Shown here in pieces: positions 24,990 to 36,215 of a DNA stretch of 64,000 bases. Origin of the DNA: Salvator merianae (taxonomy: Eukaryota > Chordata > Lepidosauria > Squamata > Teiidae). Position 1 is the stretch's first letter, and the number at the start of each line of letters is the position of its first letter. The stretch lies in the NCBI GenBank assembly GCA_003586115.2, contig QVOM02000116.1, positions 29,923,062 through 29,987,061 on the forward strand, given 5' to 3'. Made by a program: the position numbers and the translations under genes. The notes under the pieces are model-generated. The model did no database searches and was not told the origin of the DNA. It worked only from the letters and a program-made list of their open reading frames with translations.

Positions 24990-26330
24990 TTTCATTGAAA
25001 TACTCATGGGTAATTCAAGACAAGACAACACAACGGAACATGTCTTAGGCAACTACAGGCTATCACCACATATTAAAGCCTTCAATGCAACCTTGGGACC
25101 ACTGGTGGTCATCTCTGAGCACTTTCACTTGCCCATGCCTTTGTGATTATTATCAAGTTGATCTTGCAAAACCCCTCCTTGATATAGGATCTATGGAGGA
25201 GGATGCTGACCAGGCATGTATTACTGATATTAGGTGGCTAAGGTGGATACCCAGTACAGCAACATGGTAGACCTGGTGGTTGAGGAGGAGGAGTTGCCAT
25301 GGTAACACCATCTTCTCAGAGTTCTCCACTGTGGAAAGACAGAGTTTGGAGCATCTTTATCTTGTGTTGGCCCTATGGGATACAATGGGAATTCTGTTGG
25401 TGTACCATCCACCCCGATACTCACAGTCTCCCTGTCTGAACTGACAGAATTTTTTTCTGGTTTGGTCTTGTATGACCCCAGGCTTTTGATTTTGAGAGAC
25501 TTCAATATCACCACTGAGGCAACACTCTGGTGTGTTCATGGATCACATTTTATCTGGTATTTTCTACTGAACAAAATGATAGTGGAAGGATTTTTTGATC
25601 TCTCTTTTCATGGACAAAATTCCATCTTCTGAAATTTAAGATCCAAGTGACCTTTTTTATCTGTCATGGTGGGTGACCAATTAACATTACCTATTCCTGG
25701 AGAAAAATGGATACAATTGGTTTCCAAAATGCTATGAAGGAACTTCCAGCTGATATGACTGGAGCTGCTGTTAAGCCTTGGCCAATCTCTGAACAAAGAG
25801 ATGGCCAAAGCAATCAACACAATTGTTCCTAAGTATCTGTCTCCTTCCGCAGTCCTATAAACTCCTTTATACGCTCTGGCGCTGAGGACAATGAAATAAG
25901 CAGGCAGATTGCTAGACTGTGGATGGACAAGCACAAACACACATATGAAAGCCATATTTTGCCTAGAAATGGGAAACAACTTTTTCTCTGCCTCTACAAT
26001 ACCCTTAGATTGTCAGCCAACAGAAGTTTTTTCTCTCCTCCTACCAATACTTTGGGTTTTTCTCCTCTGAGGTTATTGAACACTCAGAGTTTCTCTGCTT
26101 ATTTCAAGGATAAAATCACTTGTATTCATCAGGAATTTGACTCAGATACTAAAACAGAATTTGTAGAAATTCCCAGAGCTCAATCTTGCAATATTTTGAT
26201 GGATTAGTTTCAGTTGGTAGACTCCAAGGTTGTGAGCATGACTCCTTCAGAGAAAAGTGTTCAGACTTGTGGAATCTGAACTATTGAGTCTCACAGGGTT
26301 CAATCTCAGCTCCATTGTTATTTAATCGAT
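24990..26330 (+). mobile_element. L2-type LINE ORF2, endonuclease and linker region, pseudogenised
   Basis: Plus-strand frames hold an apurinic-type endonuclease strand, RLLILRDFNITTEATLW (25480-25535; the usual form is LLILGDFNIH). A downstream stretch resembles the L2 linker (PADMTGAAVKPWPISEQRDGQSNQHNCS, in shifting frames near 25750-25830). Next comes SAYFKDKITCIHQEFDSD (about 26097-26150), a signature of the region between endonuclease and RT in squamate L2 copies. Frameshifts and stops break it. The end near 26290-26320 (GSISAPLLFN) recalls the RT motif PQGSVL.PLLFN, suggesting an internal deletion. Confidence 0.8.
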
Positions 26331-26384
26331 CAACCAACCAATTTATTTATGAATTTATTACTTTAGGAGGTGGTGATGAACATT

Positions 26385-26640
26385 AGCCCGGATGGCTTTA
26401 AAAGACTTAGACAAATTCACACAGGTCGAGTGTATCAATCGCTACTAGAATGGATGCCTAGATACTATCCCCTTTGGAGAGATAGATGATATGCTCCAAA
26501 GACCATTTGTAGGAAGCTGAGAGTATCTTCTGCTTGAAAATGTCCAGTACAAATGGTAGACCACTGTGCAAGATGGAAAGTGGACTAGATGGACTATATC
26601 TTGATCCAGCAGGCCTTTTCTTATGTTCTTTCATAAATAT
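26385..26640 (+). mobile_element. CR1-type LINE 3' end
   Basis: Reads GATGGCTTTAAAAGACTTAGACAAATTCAC...GTATCAATCGCTACTAG, then GTAGACCACTGTGCAAGATGGAAAGTGGACTAGATGGAC and TGATCCAGCAGGCCTTTTCTTATGTTC. This is the ordered signature of the reptile CR1 C-terminus and 3' untranslated region. Confidence 0.85.
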
Positions 26641-26849
26641 CATTTTTCCAAACACTTTTGCTATCTTAGACTTGTAGCCGAACCCAACCCCTGCCGGGAT
26701 GATAGCAGTCTGGTACAAAATGCAGCAACATCAACAATTAAACATCAACAAATCACCAGAAGTATTAAACACCTCAAAATTGAGATTGTAGTGCTCTAAC
26801 AAAAATATGCAACTTGTCACTAAGCTTGGCTTCTGCAGTTGCGGACTCG

Positions 26850-27095
26850 AAGTTTGCTAACATTACTTCAATTTTCAAAATGCCTCAGGGGAAGACACAG
26901 GAAACTATAGAACAGCTTAACATCCATTCTAGGAAAGACAGTAGAAACCATTATTAAATAAAAATTACCAAACATTTGGAGGCACAGACCTTGTTCAAAG
27001 ATAATTAACATGACTTTTGTAAGGGACAGTCCTGTCTAACTAATCTTCTAGAGGCATCAGGTAAAAACATGGCTTTTTCCCAAACACACAGTATT
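26850..27095 (+). mobile_element. CR1-type LINE ORF2 internal fragment (RT region)
   Basis: GGAAACTATAGAACAGCTTAACATCCATTC, AGAAACCATTATTAAATAAAAATTACC, AAACATTTGGAGGCACAGACC and TGACTTTTGTAAGGGACAGTCCTGTCTAACTAATCTTCTAGA follow, in order, the CR1 RT region (NYRP-like, ..SILGKTVETIIK.., GFCKGQSCLTNLLE). It lies after a CR1 3' end, so it is a separate insertion or a rearranged copy. Confidence 0.65.
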
Positions 27096-27138
27096 TGATT
27101 TGGTGTGAAGAAATGGGGTATTTTTTATATAAAATGGA

Positions 27139-27252
27139 TAGTATGGATAGTAAAAGTATCATTAAAATGCTCAGTGCATTACAGTGTGCATGTATGTATA
27201 TACACACTGTAACGCACTGACCGTTTTAATGATGTTTTTACTATCCATAGTA
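27139..27252. mobile_element. TA-flanked 110-bp palindrome, putative MITE
   Basis: Arms of about 54 bp pair with around 8 mismatches. The left arm is GTATGGATAGTAAAAGTATC... to CAGTGCATTACAGTGTGCATG. The reverse complement of the right arm is CTATGGATAGTAAAAACATC... to CAGTGCGTTACAGTGTGTATA. TA stands outside both ends (27139-27140 and 27251-27252), as for Tc1/mariner-type insertion. The superfamily is an inference from TA only. Confidence 0.6.
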
Positions 27253-28829
27253 CAATCAGACCTCAATTTGTGTATCTTTAGTCAGCAGAATTATGATCAA
27301 CCTCTATTTGTACATCTCAATTTCCTTGCGATCATGAGATTTAAGCTGCTCCACGTTTCCATTTGAGGCAGGAGAGGCAAACAAGGATAATATCCGGGGG
27401 GGGGGGGTAGCTACCCTGGGGGTGTCCTGATCCACACACACACAAAAAAAAAACACAAGAGGAAGCAGAAGCAATGGAAAGAGTGGCATTCCAAACATTA
27501 CAAAAACTGTGGGAAAAAGCAGCAGGCACAGACCATAGAAACTCAAGGCAACTCATTCACCGTCTGCCTGTTTGTGAGCAGATGATTGAATCAGCGAGAA
27601 GACCCTTCAGAGGGTGCTTCACCTGATGCCTATTAAGAAAGGAACTGACATCTGGCAAGGCAATCCTGCATGGGAACAGTGTGGGAATGTACGAATACTA
27701 GGGAAGTGGAGGACGGATTAGATTATTTTTCCATCAGTACAAGTTTAGTGTTTTCCATATTTCTAAGTTCCTGTCTTTAGCATTAAAATAACTAGGAATG
27801 CATCACAACATAAGCAACTGAAAAAGAGCTCACCTTTACTCATCTTGGTCTGAATTACAGGTTTAAAGAAATTACATTTGTCAAGATTTTGCACTAACAT
27901 TGTGCCACACAGTCAATCTTTCCAGCAGTGCTCCTGCGCTCACCCAATTTTATCCCATTTTTGACAAATCTGTACATAAAACTTTGATCCATGTTTAGAA
28001 GAAATATAATAAAGTTGAAAGATTATATTTTAAATGTGAATTTACCATTTGATATGTCTACTGGATATTTTCAGAGGCAGTCCAGAATATGAGACTTACG
28101 AAGCAAAACTAGAACAATACTCAGCCACAGATTGGATAAAAAAATGACGGGCTTCATAGTTAATGCAGCTTATATTTATGTTTAGAGAACAGCTGGCTCC
28201 CAGAGAAATAGAGGGAAGTGACAGAACAATACAATTAATCGACAGGAATGTACCAGTTTTCATGGATTTCATGACAGAGCCAAAAATGTTAAGTTAAAAA
28301 AAATGTTTTATCTAAAAAAACAGTTTAAGAATAAAAAACAGCTGCAGCTGTTCTTAACCCAAGAGTAGGAGTATTTGGTTTTGTTTTTAAAGAGCAAAGC
28401 CAAGCCTCTGACAATGAAAAAAAAAAAAAGGCTAGAGTATTGAGAAAGACAAAAACACTACAGATAATTCTAAGGTTCAGACTCTCTGATTTGATTTATA
28501 ACTGGCTCTTCTAACTGAAAGTTCCCTACATGTGACAGCAGCTAATTGTGTAATGTTCTCCTAGTGATGGAAAAATTAAAAGAGAGATGAATTAAAAAAC
28601 AACTGAAAATCCAGATAAAGGAAACAAAACTCTTTCAAAGTGAAAAAAAAAAAAGGCTCCTGAGGCCAAAATATGTTCCCGAAATGCCTTGGAATCAACC
28701 TTTTACCCTTCTTAAACTGAGAAGGCCTAACTTGCCAATTTAAATCAATGGAGACCATGTTAACTCAGTGGGATCAAAGGATCCAAGCTGCCTATGCACA
28801 TTATCAGATATCTGTGCCATGAACAGCCA

Positions 28830-29360
28830 TGTCTCTGAACACTGAACATCTTGTACTTCTGGGCTCACCAGGGAGGTTGCAGTTCTGGAATACGACAGCA
28901 CTGAAGGATAATGGGTTCCTGGTCACTTCATGTTTGACGCTTCTCAAATCTTTGACAGTTAATTTGCGTCTTTTTTTCTCATCATGTTTCTTGTGACCCT
29001 GTTGACTATTTGCAACAAAACATTTGATGATTCTGTGATCACGCCCCAATATCTTAGCAATTTCAAGAGTGCTGCATCTCTCTGAAAGACTTTTAAGAAT
29101 ATTTGACTTTTCAGAGTCAGTTAAATCACTTTTTTGGCCCATTTTGCCTGAGGGAAACAAGCTGCCTAATAATTATACACACCTTGATATAGGGTCTTGA
29201 TCTCCTTAGGCCACACCCTCCCTCATTACACAAATACACATCACCTGATATGCTTCAATTCAATAAGCATTCAAGTTTATACAGCTTGGAGTTGGGAAAT
29301 ATACATAAAAATGATGATATGGTCAAAATACTCACTTGCCTAATAATTGTGCACACAGTG
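28830..29360 (-). mobile_element. Tc1/mariner-type transposon, 5' part only (terminal repeat and transposase N-terminus)
   Basis: On the minus strand the element starts at 29360 with CACTGTGTGCACAATTATTA. The target TA stands outside at 29361-29362. After ~200 bp of leader a frame opens at 29160 with MFPSGKMGQKSDLTDSEKS and continues LSERCSTLEIAKILGRDH and TVKDLRSVKHEVTRNP. These are the paired helix-turn-helix DNA-binding segments of a Tc1-like transposase. Homology stops after about 110 residues (CSVFRDMA, then two stops). The catalytic DDE domain is absent, so the copy cannot mobilise itself. GTGTATAATTATTAGGCAGC near 29165-29185 repeats the terminal motif internally, as Tc1 elements often do. 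Confidence 0.88.
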
Positions 29361-29756
29361 TATTCTTCCACTTCTGCTTCGCACATACTCCTTTTTCTTC
29401 TGGATAGCCTCACACTTACCCCAAGTTAACACTCTTCTTTTTTATTTCTCCTCAATAAAAACTTTTGGGCTTTCTACTGTTGTTCCCCAAGTAACCCCAG
29501 GGGATTCCCCCATTCTAAAAGCCTATATTAGCTTTACCCATTCTCAATTTTCATATATTTTGGTTAGCATGTCCCTTGGGCCAAGCTGTATCAGACTAAC
29601 AGATATCTTCTCCAACAGAACACAACCACATGGATAATGCATTCACTGCATATTCATATTCTGGAACACAGGGGATCTTCTTGCTTATGTTTTGTAAGCA
29701 TAGTAACAGCATTCAATCACCACCACTTTTAACTTCTGCTGTTAACACATTCCATA

Positions 29757-30436
29757 GGACCTTTTCGCACTTCCCTCTGGAATGGATCAAGAAGACCAGA
29801 CCCTACTGGGATGGATGGTACCTAGATCGGAACAAGGCCACGATCATTGGGATGGCCTTTTCCATTCCAGTTCCCGCACAGGCTCCACAGCTCATGTCAG
29901 CTTTAGGCCTGCACGGGCAGGCTCTGAAAACTCTGAAGGACTCATTGCAATAGCATGTCCTATTGCGTCAGCACAGTGGTCCTTTCTGCACTTGACCTTA
30001 TTCCAGATTATATCTTGGAATATGGATCTGCAATCTGCATGCTACTATGAACTATGTCAGGCCCCACCTGGGGCCTGCTATAATCTGCATTAGTGTGTGG
30101 ATAGCAGGTCCCTATTCTGGGATATAGTCCAAAATAAAGCCAAGTGCAGAAAGGGCCAGTGTGTCCCATGGTATACCAGACCACCAAAGCATGCCATCCA
30201 CATGCTTCTGTGGTCCACTATACTACCCCCTAGTATATCAGTAGACTCTGAAAAAGAGGTCTACCAGTAGACCAGACCAAACTGCCATTTTGGGTCTCCT
30301 GATCTGATGTTCGTTCCATCCAGTGTAGATGGAGCGTACTAGCAAGGGCAAGGCCTCCTTTAGACTGCACCAGGATGTGGAAAGGAGGCTCCTAGTATGC
30401 TTGGTGGTCCGGTATACCGGCTAATGCAGAATCACC
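29757..30436. mobile_element. ~495-bp non-autonomous DNA transposon, interrupted by a nested MITE
   Basis: The ends are GGACCTTTTCGCACTTCC and, on the complement, GGTGATTCTGCATTAGCC. Removing the nested 180-bp MITE and one TSD leaves about 497 bp. The interior phrases CCCATGGTATACCA, GTCCACTATACTACCCCCTAGTATATC, AGAGGTCTACCAGTAGACCAGACCA and GTAGATGGAGCGTAC match the copy at 57960-58641. Its terminal motif (CTTTTCGCACTT) also resembles the MITE ends (CTTTCTGCACTT). No coding capacity. Confidence 0.75.
29978..30157. mobile_element. 180-bp palindromic MITE, copy 2, nested, 3-bp TSD (AGT)
   Basis: GGTCCTTTCTGCACTTGACC at the left and GGCCCTTTCTGCACTTGGC on the complement at the right. Both sides are flanked by AGT (29975-29977 and 30158-30160). 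Removing the element plus one AGT restores a continuous host sequence GCACAGTGTGTCCCATGG, aligned with the 58-kb relative. That fixes the boundaries well. The length equals copy 1 exactly. Confidence 0.88.
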
Positions 30437-30859
30437 TATAGATTACTTCTTGAGAATTGCCCCCCCTATCTATTTTTAAATGCTTTCAACAACCAGAACT
30501 AACATACGTGTTATCATTCATGAACTGCAATAAAGTTAAATTTATTCTTTTTGGTGGTGTAACTTCATAATTAGTTCCACTAATAACACCCTTGATATGA
30601 AGTTCCACTTACAATTCTGCATTTCCACAAATGCATTAATGAGTTCTTATATAAGCTAGCAGTACAAAAATACAACTTTGTGTTATTCCATGTCAGCTCC
30701 CGCACAAGAAGGTGGTTTTGGTTTTCAAACAGCATCTTCATCCTCCCCAAAAAATAACCATGTAATTTAGAAATATAACTCTCTTCAGCACCAACAACAC
30801 TGAAAAAGACGCATGACGAAATTACAACAGAAAGAATCAAGAGCAGTGAATAAGTATAC

Positions 30860-30939
30860 CTTCCCTGATGGCTGTAAATGGAGTTCCTTCCTCCTCTTGA
30901 AGTCTAATCACCTTTAATGCAACCAACTTTCCATTTACT
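30860..30939 (-). CDS. CDK14: CDK14 exon: catalytic lysine and PFTAIRE helix
   Basis: 80-nt exon. The leading A completes the AA|A lysine codon from the upstream exon, followed by VNGKLVALKVIRLQEEE, GTPFTAIRE, and a trailing G of the Ala codon. The Lys in VALK is the ATP-phosphate-binding lysine of beta-3. The Glu closing PFTAIRE is the alpha-C glutamate that pairs with it. PFTAIRE replaces the PSTAIRE of CDK1/2 and names the subfamily; it is part of the cyclin-binding surface. The acceptor is TTTCAG|AGTAAATG (CAG at 30942-30940) and the donor is GAAG|GTATAC (GT at 30859-30858). The catalytic residues are intact. Confidence 0.98.
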
Positions 30940-32276
30940 CTGAAATAAAAAGAACAAAACAAGACATAACAAAGTTGGGCTAAAGACAGCATTTTGATAA
31001 TATAAGATTTCTGTCCTCAGCACACCCTATTTCTTCCTCATCAAGAATCTCTACTGCGCATTACACATAAAAGCACTGCACTAACTTTGAAACAACTGTG
31101 TAATGCAAGACTTTTCTCCATTTTTAGCAAAGTTTCATCTAAAATTTGTCCCAAGTTGGAATGTTGAGTCCCTGGGTTCAAATCCCTACTCAGCCATAAA
31201 AGTTCACTGGCCTGGGGCCAGTCCCTCCATCTCAGCTTAACCTACATCACAGAATTGCTATGAAAATAAACAGGAGAGGAGGAGAATGGTATGTACTGGC
31301 TCAGACTCTTTGGAAGAAATGGCAGGATAAAAATACCATAAATGAAGAAATAAGCATTCTTAAAATGATATTTGATAGTTTAAGATAAGATGATACTTCC
31401 TTGTTCTATGTATTGAACCTAATAGTTAAACACACTGGCAGAGGAACAGAGGTCTTGGCTGCACTTGTGGGTAAGAGGTTAGTTTAGGGATGCAAAGCAG
31501 ACCAGGTGACTAACACAATTCTGTCTACTCTTAGTCACTGTTTGCATCTGCTATCTGAGGCAATTGAATTCCCCTTCCTAACGCAGAGTCAGTACCAAGC
31601 TACATAGACATTTTCATTCCAAACCATGGCTATATCTAGATGCATGAAAAAAGTTGCCCAGTAAGAGCCCTGGGGCCCTGCATTTACACACTAGTGCCCC
31701 CATCGAGTCAGCAGCCAGTCTCTGAGGTATGAAAACCAGCCTCATAGGTGGTGACAGTGGGGGCGATGTACCTGAGCCAATTTCCATCCAGTGTGATTAG
31801 TGTCAGACAGAAAATGGCCATTTCCTGTCCAGCACTACACCATTCCAGGTGAAAATCTGAGCTTTGAAGACTCCAGGATGGGAGGCAGCAGCTGTGTACG
31901 TGGTGCATCTCACGGCCCAGAGCTGAGATCAGAAGATTCTGCCACAAAGCCCTTTTCACAGCTGTCAGGATGTAGCCAATAACACACACATTTATTTCAG
32001 TATTTCTTATACTGTACTCAACAAGCATGTTCATACTAATGAATTAAAAGAAAGAATTTTAGAAATTCAAAATGCTTTGTTCTCATGACAAGCCTAAAAT
32101 GACAATATCTATGCCAAACTATTACAAATACTATTTTTGATATTACCTATAGCAGACACCTTCTTCCTTCTGCCTAGGTCTTAGGTAAGGACTTTTAAGT
32201 GGCTTTCCCATGTTTTTAGCACAATTATTTATGGAATAGTTAATCTGGGCTGCAAGTACAGGTGTATGGTACTTAC
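30940..32276 (-). other. CDK14: CDK14 intron (1.3 kb)
   Basis: The shortest intron in the window, between the glycine-loop exon and the PFTAIRE exon. It contains one Sauria-type SINE (about 31140-31350) and otherwise unremarkable sequence. Confidence 0.9.
31140..31350 (+). mobile_element. Sauria-type SINE copy
   Basis: GTCCCTGGGTTCAAATCCCTACTCAGCCATAAAAGTTCACTGGCCTGGGGCCAGTCCCTCCATCTCAGCTTAACCTACATCACAGAATTGCTATGAAAATAAACAGGAG appears in order. The B-box-like GGTTCAAATCCC is well preserved. The tail is ATGGCAGGATAAAAATACC. This is the best-preserved copy of the family here. Confidence 0.85.
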
Positions 32277-32371
32277 TTGCTTTTCCCCTTATATACCGTT
32301 GCATATGAGCCTTCACCCAGTTTTTCCAGTTTTTCATATGAGTCTGCTTTCCCAAACTTTGGACTCGTTGG
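32277..32371 (-). CDS. CDK14: CDK14 exon: end of N-terminal tail and glycine-rich loop
   Basis: 95-nt exon, entered in phase 0. It reads [18 protein letters not shown], then [13 protein letters not shown], and ends on the first two bases (AA) of the next Lys. [11 protein letters not shown] is the GxGxYxxVYKG nucleotide-binding loop of CDKs, so the kinase domain begins in this exon at SYEKLEKLG. The Tyr and the preceding Ser of the loop correspond to the inhibitory Thr/Tyr pair positions of CDK1. The acceptor is CTTCTCAG|CCAACG (CAG at 32374-32372) and the donor is GCAA|GTAAGT (GT at 32276-32275), a near-consensus site. It lies 1.3 kb from the next coding exon. Confidence 0.98.
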
Positions 32372-32664
32372 CTGAGAAGGGGAGAAAAAAGATTAAAATT
32401 TTAAGCACTCACACACCAACAATAATCGCATCCAGTTGTTAATGCCAAAACTAGGATAGCAAATGATGATAATACCAAAATTAATGCAATTATAGCTAAA
32501 ATAAAGTACAGTATTTAATGTTTTGTGCTATCTATCTATCAAGAACAGCTACTATAAGCCATCTAAACAGCTTATGGCTATGACATAATGCAACCAAATA
32601 AACTGACGAAGGAAAATCCTACATTTTGAGGACTATAAGAACTTTGCAAGGAGCAGAAAAATAT

Positions 32665-32860
32665 TTAAGGCCCAGTGTGGTACATTATTGGAATGTTAGA
32701 TGGAATCCTGAGACACTAGAATTCAAATTCACATTCAGCCATGAAGCTCACTGCCTCTCAGCCAGCTGCAGAGAGCTGTTGCAATGATAAGATGAAATAA
32801 CTACATATACCCTGGACACTCTGAATGGAAATAAAATGCACATAAATTCATTTTAAAAAA
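32665..32860 (+). mobile_element. Sauria-type SINE copy (decayed)
   Basis: CAGTGTGGTACATTATTGGAATGTTAGATGGAATCCTGAGACACTAGAATTCAAATTCACATTCAGCCATGAAGCTCACTGCCTCTCAGCC follows the SINE order. The tail is GAATGGAAATAAAATGCACATAAATTC. The middle is shortened. Confidence 0.65.
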
Positions 32861-33489
32861 TCAAAGCTGAGATTGTGACTATTTTCTGAACAATTGTTTC
32901 AGATCATTTTACAGATACTGTAAAACCTGAAATCAGATGGCTCCAGAACCTTTCCAATTCCACCCACTCCCTAATCCACATTTTAACTGATTTTGCTCCT
33001 CCCAACTGGTATTTCTTCTCAAGAAAATATCCTTAAATACTGATAATGGAAAGAGTTGTTCTGGATGGATAAAAATAGAACTCGTAGCTGGGCAGGCAGC
33101 AGTGATATAGAACAGGGTGTTCTCAATGATAGTCCTGATAGTTAGTCTTTATGACTGACATTCCATTATCTTAAAAGCTGGCTGAATTCAGAAGCCACAT
33201 GTAGGCTGTAAATTTACTACTTCCCATTAAAATATAATCTTGAAGCAGAATGCAAAGACTAAAAACAGCAAAAATCATAATGTTATATAAAAACAAAATT
33301 AAAATCAAGGATGGGGAAAACAAACAAATAAACATACATTCACTCTGGAAAGGTCTGGGTAAAAAGAAAGGTCTTCAATTAACACCTGAACACCTGAAGT
33401 GTAAGTGCCCTATGAATATCAGAGGAGCAACTATTCCAGAGGGGGATACCATCACAAAGAAGGCCTAACTGTGGGTAGTCTCATAAGAT

Positions 33490-33860
33490 GGCATTCAGTG
33501 ATTCATGGTACCCACAGCAGGATCTCCCCTGAAGATCTTATTGATCTCACAGGTCTATATTGAGAGAGGTGCTCTGCCAAGTTAGCTGGTCCCAAGTTGT
33601 TAAGGATCTTATATACCAAAGATAAAACCTTTAATCTGGCCTGGTAACTAACTGGCAACCAATGCAGGTGCTTAAGCACATGTGTGATATGTGCATAGAA
33701 AAGTGCCCCACTCAACAGCATGGCCACCGAATTTTGTTCTAGTTGCAGCTCGCGGACTAGGTAAAAGGACAGCACCACACAGAGTGCATTACAATAATCT
33801 AAACGTGAGGTTACCAGTGCATAGACAACAATGTCTAGGCTATCTCTATCCACATCAAAA
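33490..33860 (-). mobile_element. L2-type LINE C-terminal RT fragment, antisense
   Basis: The minus-strand frame of 116 codons (33853-33503) contains [49 protein letters not shown] and YKILNNLGPANLAEHLSQYRP. These are the ordered signature blocks of the L2 ORF2 C-terminus. It is a gene fragment of a retrotransposon, not a host gene. The plus-strand flank (CAACCAATGCAGGTGC..., AGTGCATTACAATAATCT) is its antisense. Confidence 0.9.
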
Positions 33861-34789
33861 GGTGTGATATCTCACATTCCAATCCTAGGCCTAGAGTTAG
33901 TTGCATTTGAAATATGAAGAGTGTTACTATTCGGAGGTCCAGTTGCCCTTGGGTCTCCCAGAGACATCTTTTTCTTAACAAATTGTTTTCTAGCTACTTA
34001 GTGTTATTTCTTGTAGCTTCTCTGCCAGGGGAGGGTAAAGTGATTTATACAAGAAAAGCCTATGCTAGGCAAAAGGAAATAAAGAGTAAGATAAGAATCA
34101 GGAAAGGCATCTAAGGGGGGAGCAGCATTTATCATTCTTCTGACTTGCTTCAGCTAAGCCTCAAAGTTCTATTTCCAATTCCTTAATTGTTACACTTCCA
34201 CACAACATAGATGATCTCTTATAGATCCTTATTAATGTTTTTCTGCATTCGTATTAATAGTTTTGCTGCTGCATTCTGCACTAACTCCAGAAAGCAGCTA
34301 CAAATAGAAAGCCTTTGAGTAAAGAATCTATTAGCACATAGATCACTGATGCTACAATGCCCTCCTCATCCAGTTAGGGCACCAGCTAGAGCTATAAAAG
34401 GCACTATATCTCACTTAGAACAGTCGGATCAAAAAAACATTTCCATGTTGCAGACTTTGTCCTTCGGGAACAGTACAACCCAATCCAAAATATGGGAACA
34501 TTCCTGAATTACTGGGTCACTGACTAGCAGTGATTCTTGTACTCTACACTGAGCCTGTGTTTGCTCTCATTCAAACTACATTATTAGTTTGCCACAAGTT
34601 CAACACATCTACACATCCCTGCATTTTACATAATAAACTAAGTTGTGCATCATTTGTATAGTCGTGAAAGCATGCTCCACATTCTCTTCCTACCTCTCCT
34701 AGCATTTTTGAGCATATACTAAGCCGCTTGGGGAATACATTTTAGAGTCCATCAGACTGAACACTGCCAGAAAGCATCCAGGCAAGAAG

Positions 34790-35830
34790 ACGACCAGCAT
34801 GATGTACTTCTCCAGTCCTGACTCAAACAGGTACCCAGCTTCTTGTCATAGCCAAGATATTGCACACTAGGACTAGGATGAGGATTAGGACCAACCAACA
34901 GGTAAGAGGATGAGAATAAAGTTGGAACACAAGAGCTTGGCACCTGGCAATTGGCAACTGAATAGTAAAGACCTGAGAACTGGATAAAGATTTTGAATCT
35001 GCATGTCTGGGCACAAGGATGATTACTTGACTGGATTGAAGCAGGGACCAGAAAATAAGGGTAGGAGACAGCAGGAACCAGACTAGGTGTGAACTAAGGA
35101 ACAAATCTAAATAACTCAAGAGGCACAGGAGTGGTGGCTGGGTGACAGAGGAGTCTGGAAATAGCAGAAGAGCACAGGAGCTAGTACAATGGCAGTAGCA
35201 AAGATCTACAAGACCTAGACCAGCAGCAACTGCTGAGCAACCACAGTGACAAGCCTACACATAACTAAGGGTATTTCTACCACAAATATGGTGGGTGTTT
35301 CAAGTTCTTGCAGGGCAGAGAGTTGGAGATAGGAAGCCATCATTGGTGGACTGACTGAAGACTCAGTAGCTCACGGTACAAGAGAGATAGCTGGTAATAT
35401 TCAAAGAAACAACAGAAACCTATGAAGGTTAAACAAGAAGTCAGAGTCCAGAGACAGAACAATAGCCAAAAACCAGATGATCAGTCCAAGAGTAGAACCG
35501 GAGGAAAAACCCAAGCAGTCGAAGAATAAGGACAAAGAGATCAGAATTTAAGGCTGGGAAGTGAGAAACCCATTACCAGATGAGGTAGGGCTGCAGACTG
35601 TATACAAACTGGTGAATCAGCTGGAGTCCAGGTAATCCAAGGAAGGAACAGAAAGACCCTCAATGTATCCAAGATAACAGGATACCGAGCAATGCTAGGA
35701 CCTATTAGACAACTAATATTTCAAGAGTCATTATTAGAAGTAGATGTGTGAGTGGGTGGAAAATAGCAAACAGCTAGGTCTTAACAAGCAGAAGCTGCTT
35801 CCATCCCAAGGTTATCAGCTAAAGCTCCCT
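34790..35830. other. Unidentified A/G-rich (plus strand) region
   Basis: About 1 kb rich in AGGA/CAGGA/AACCAG phrases on the plus strand, with relatively open minus-strand frames (for example 34823-35119). It resembles a decayed repetitive element in texture. No terminal repeats, tail or protein motif were recognised. It could be an old LTR-type or DNA-element interior. Confidence 0.3.
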
Positions 35831-36004
35831 GCCAGTTGCCAACTGACAGCTCCATGAGCAGATTCCTACACTACAACAAACTGTAAATGAGATGCCCAAT
35901 TTTAGCACCAAGAAGAAATGCTTGCCAGTGCTTTGTTTCTTGATATGTGGATCCATTTGCGTGCAATGTGTGTGCTGAACCACAAAGCTCCAATCTCCTC
36001 CAAT

Positions 36005-36215
36005 ATGAAACAGCCAGCATAGCATAATGGTTATGTACCTAGGAGTTCCTGGTTCATACCCATTTCAGCTATGGAAGTACAAAGGTGATGCTGAGCCAGT
36101 CACTGCATTTCAGCTTCAGAGCTCAGGGATAAAGTCAAGATAAAATAGGAGGAGAAAAATGTGTGCTGCTTTGAGCTCTTTGGAAAATAGGCGAAATATA
36201 AATGCCATGTATTAG
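36005..36215 (+). mobile_element. Sauria-type SINE copy
   Basis: CCAGCATAGCATAATGGTTATG (A-box-like head), GAGTTCCTGGTTCATACCCATTTCAGC (B-box region), GAGCCAGTCACTGCATTTCAGC, and the tail AAAATAGGCGAAATATAAATGCC. The tRNA-derived head, CAGTCAC body and AAATATAAATG tail are in the expected order. Confidence 0.75.

Larger units (their letters stand above)
17321..30859 (-). other. CDK14: CDK14 intron (13.5 kb) between the PFTAIRE exon and the hinge exon
   Basis: No additional exon was seen. It contains a Sauria-type SINE (18605-18790), a palindromic MITE (19048-19252), a (TG)n microsatellite (20401-20434), CR1-type tails (20520-20640 and 26385-26640), a GGGGA repeat (22897-22950), an antisense SINE (23050-23225), the L2 block (24334-26330), a CR1 ORF fragment (26850-27095), a palindrome (27139-27252), a Tc1 fragment (28830-29360) and a nested DNA element (29757-30436). 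The stretches 17321-18600, 19260-20400, 20640-22320, 23230-24130 and 27400-28800 show no feature that can be defended, apart from homopolymers and a C/G run at 27396-27408. Confidence 0.85.

Noticed and set aside
25608..25979. 123-codon minus-strand frame.
   Set aside because: It is antisense to the L2 ORF2 linker region, whose plus-strand motifs are recognisable.
28804..29160. Possible domesticated transposase gene.
   Set aside because: It holds only the DNA-binding half of a Tc1 transposase, stops directly after loss of homology, keeps its transposon terminus, and shows no sign of a host promoter or splicing.
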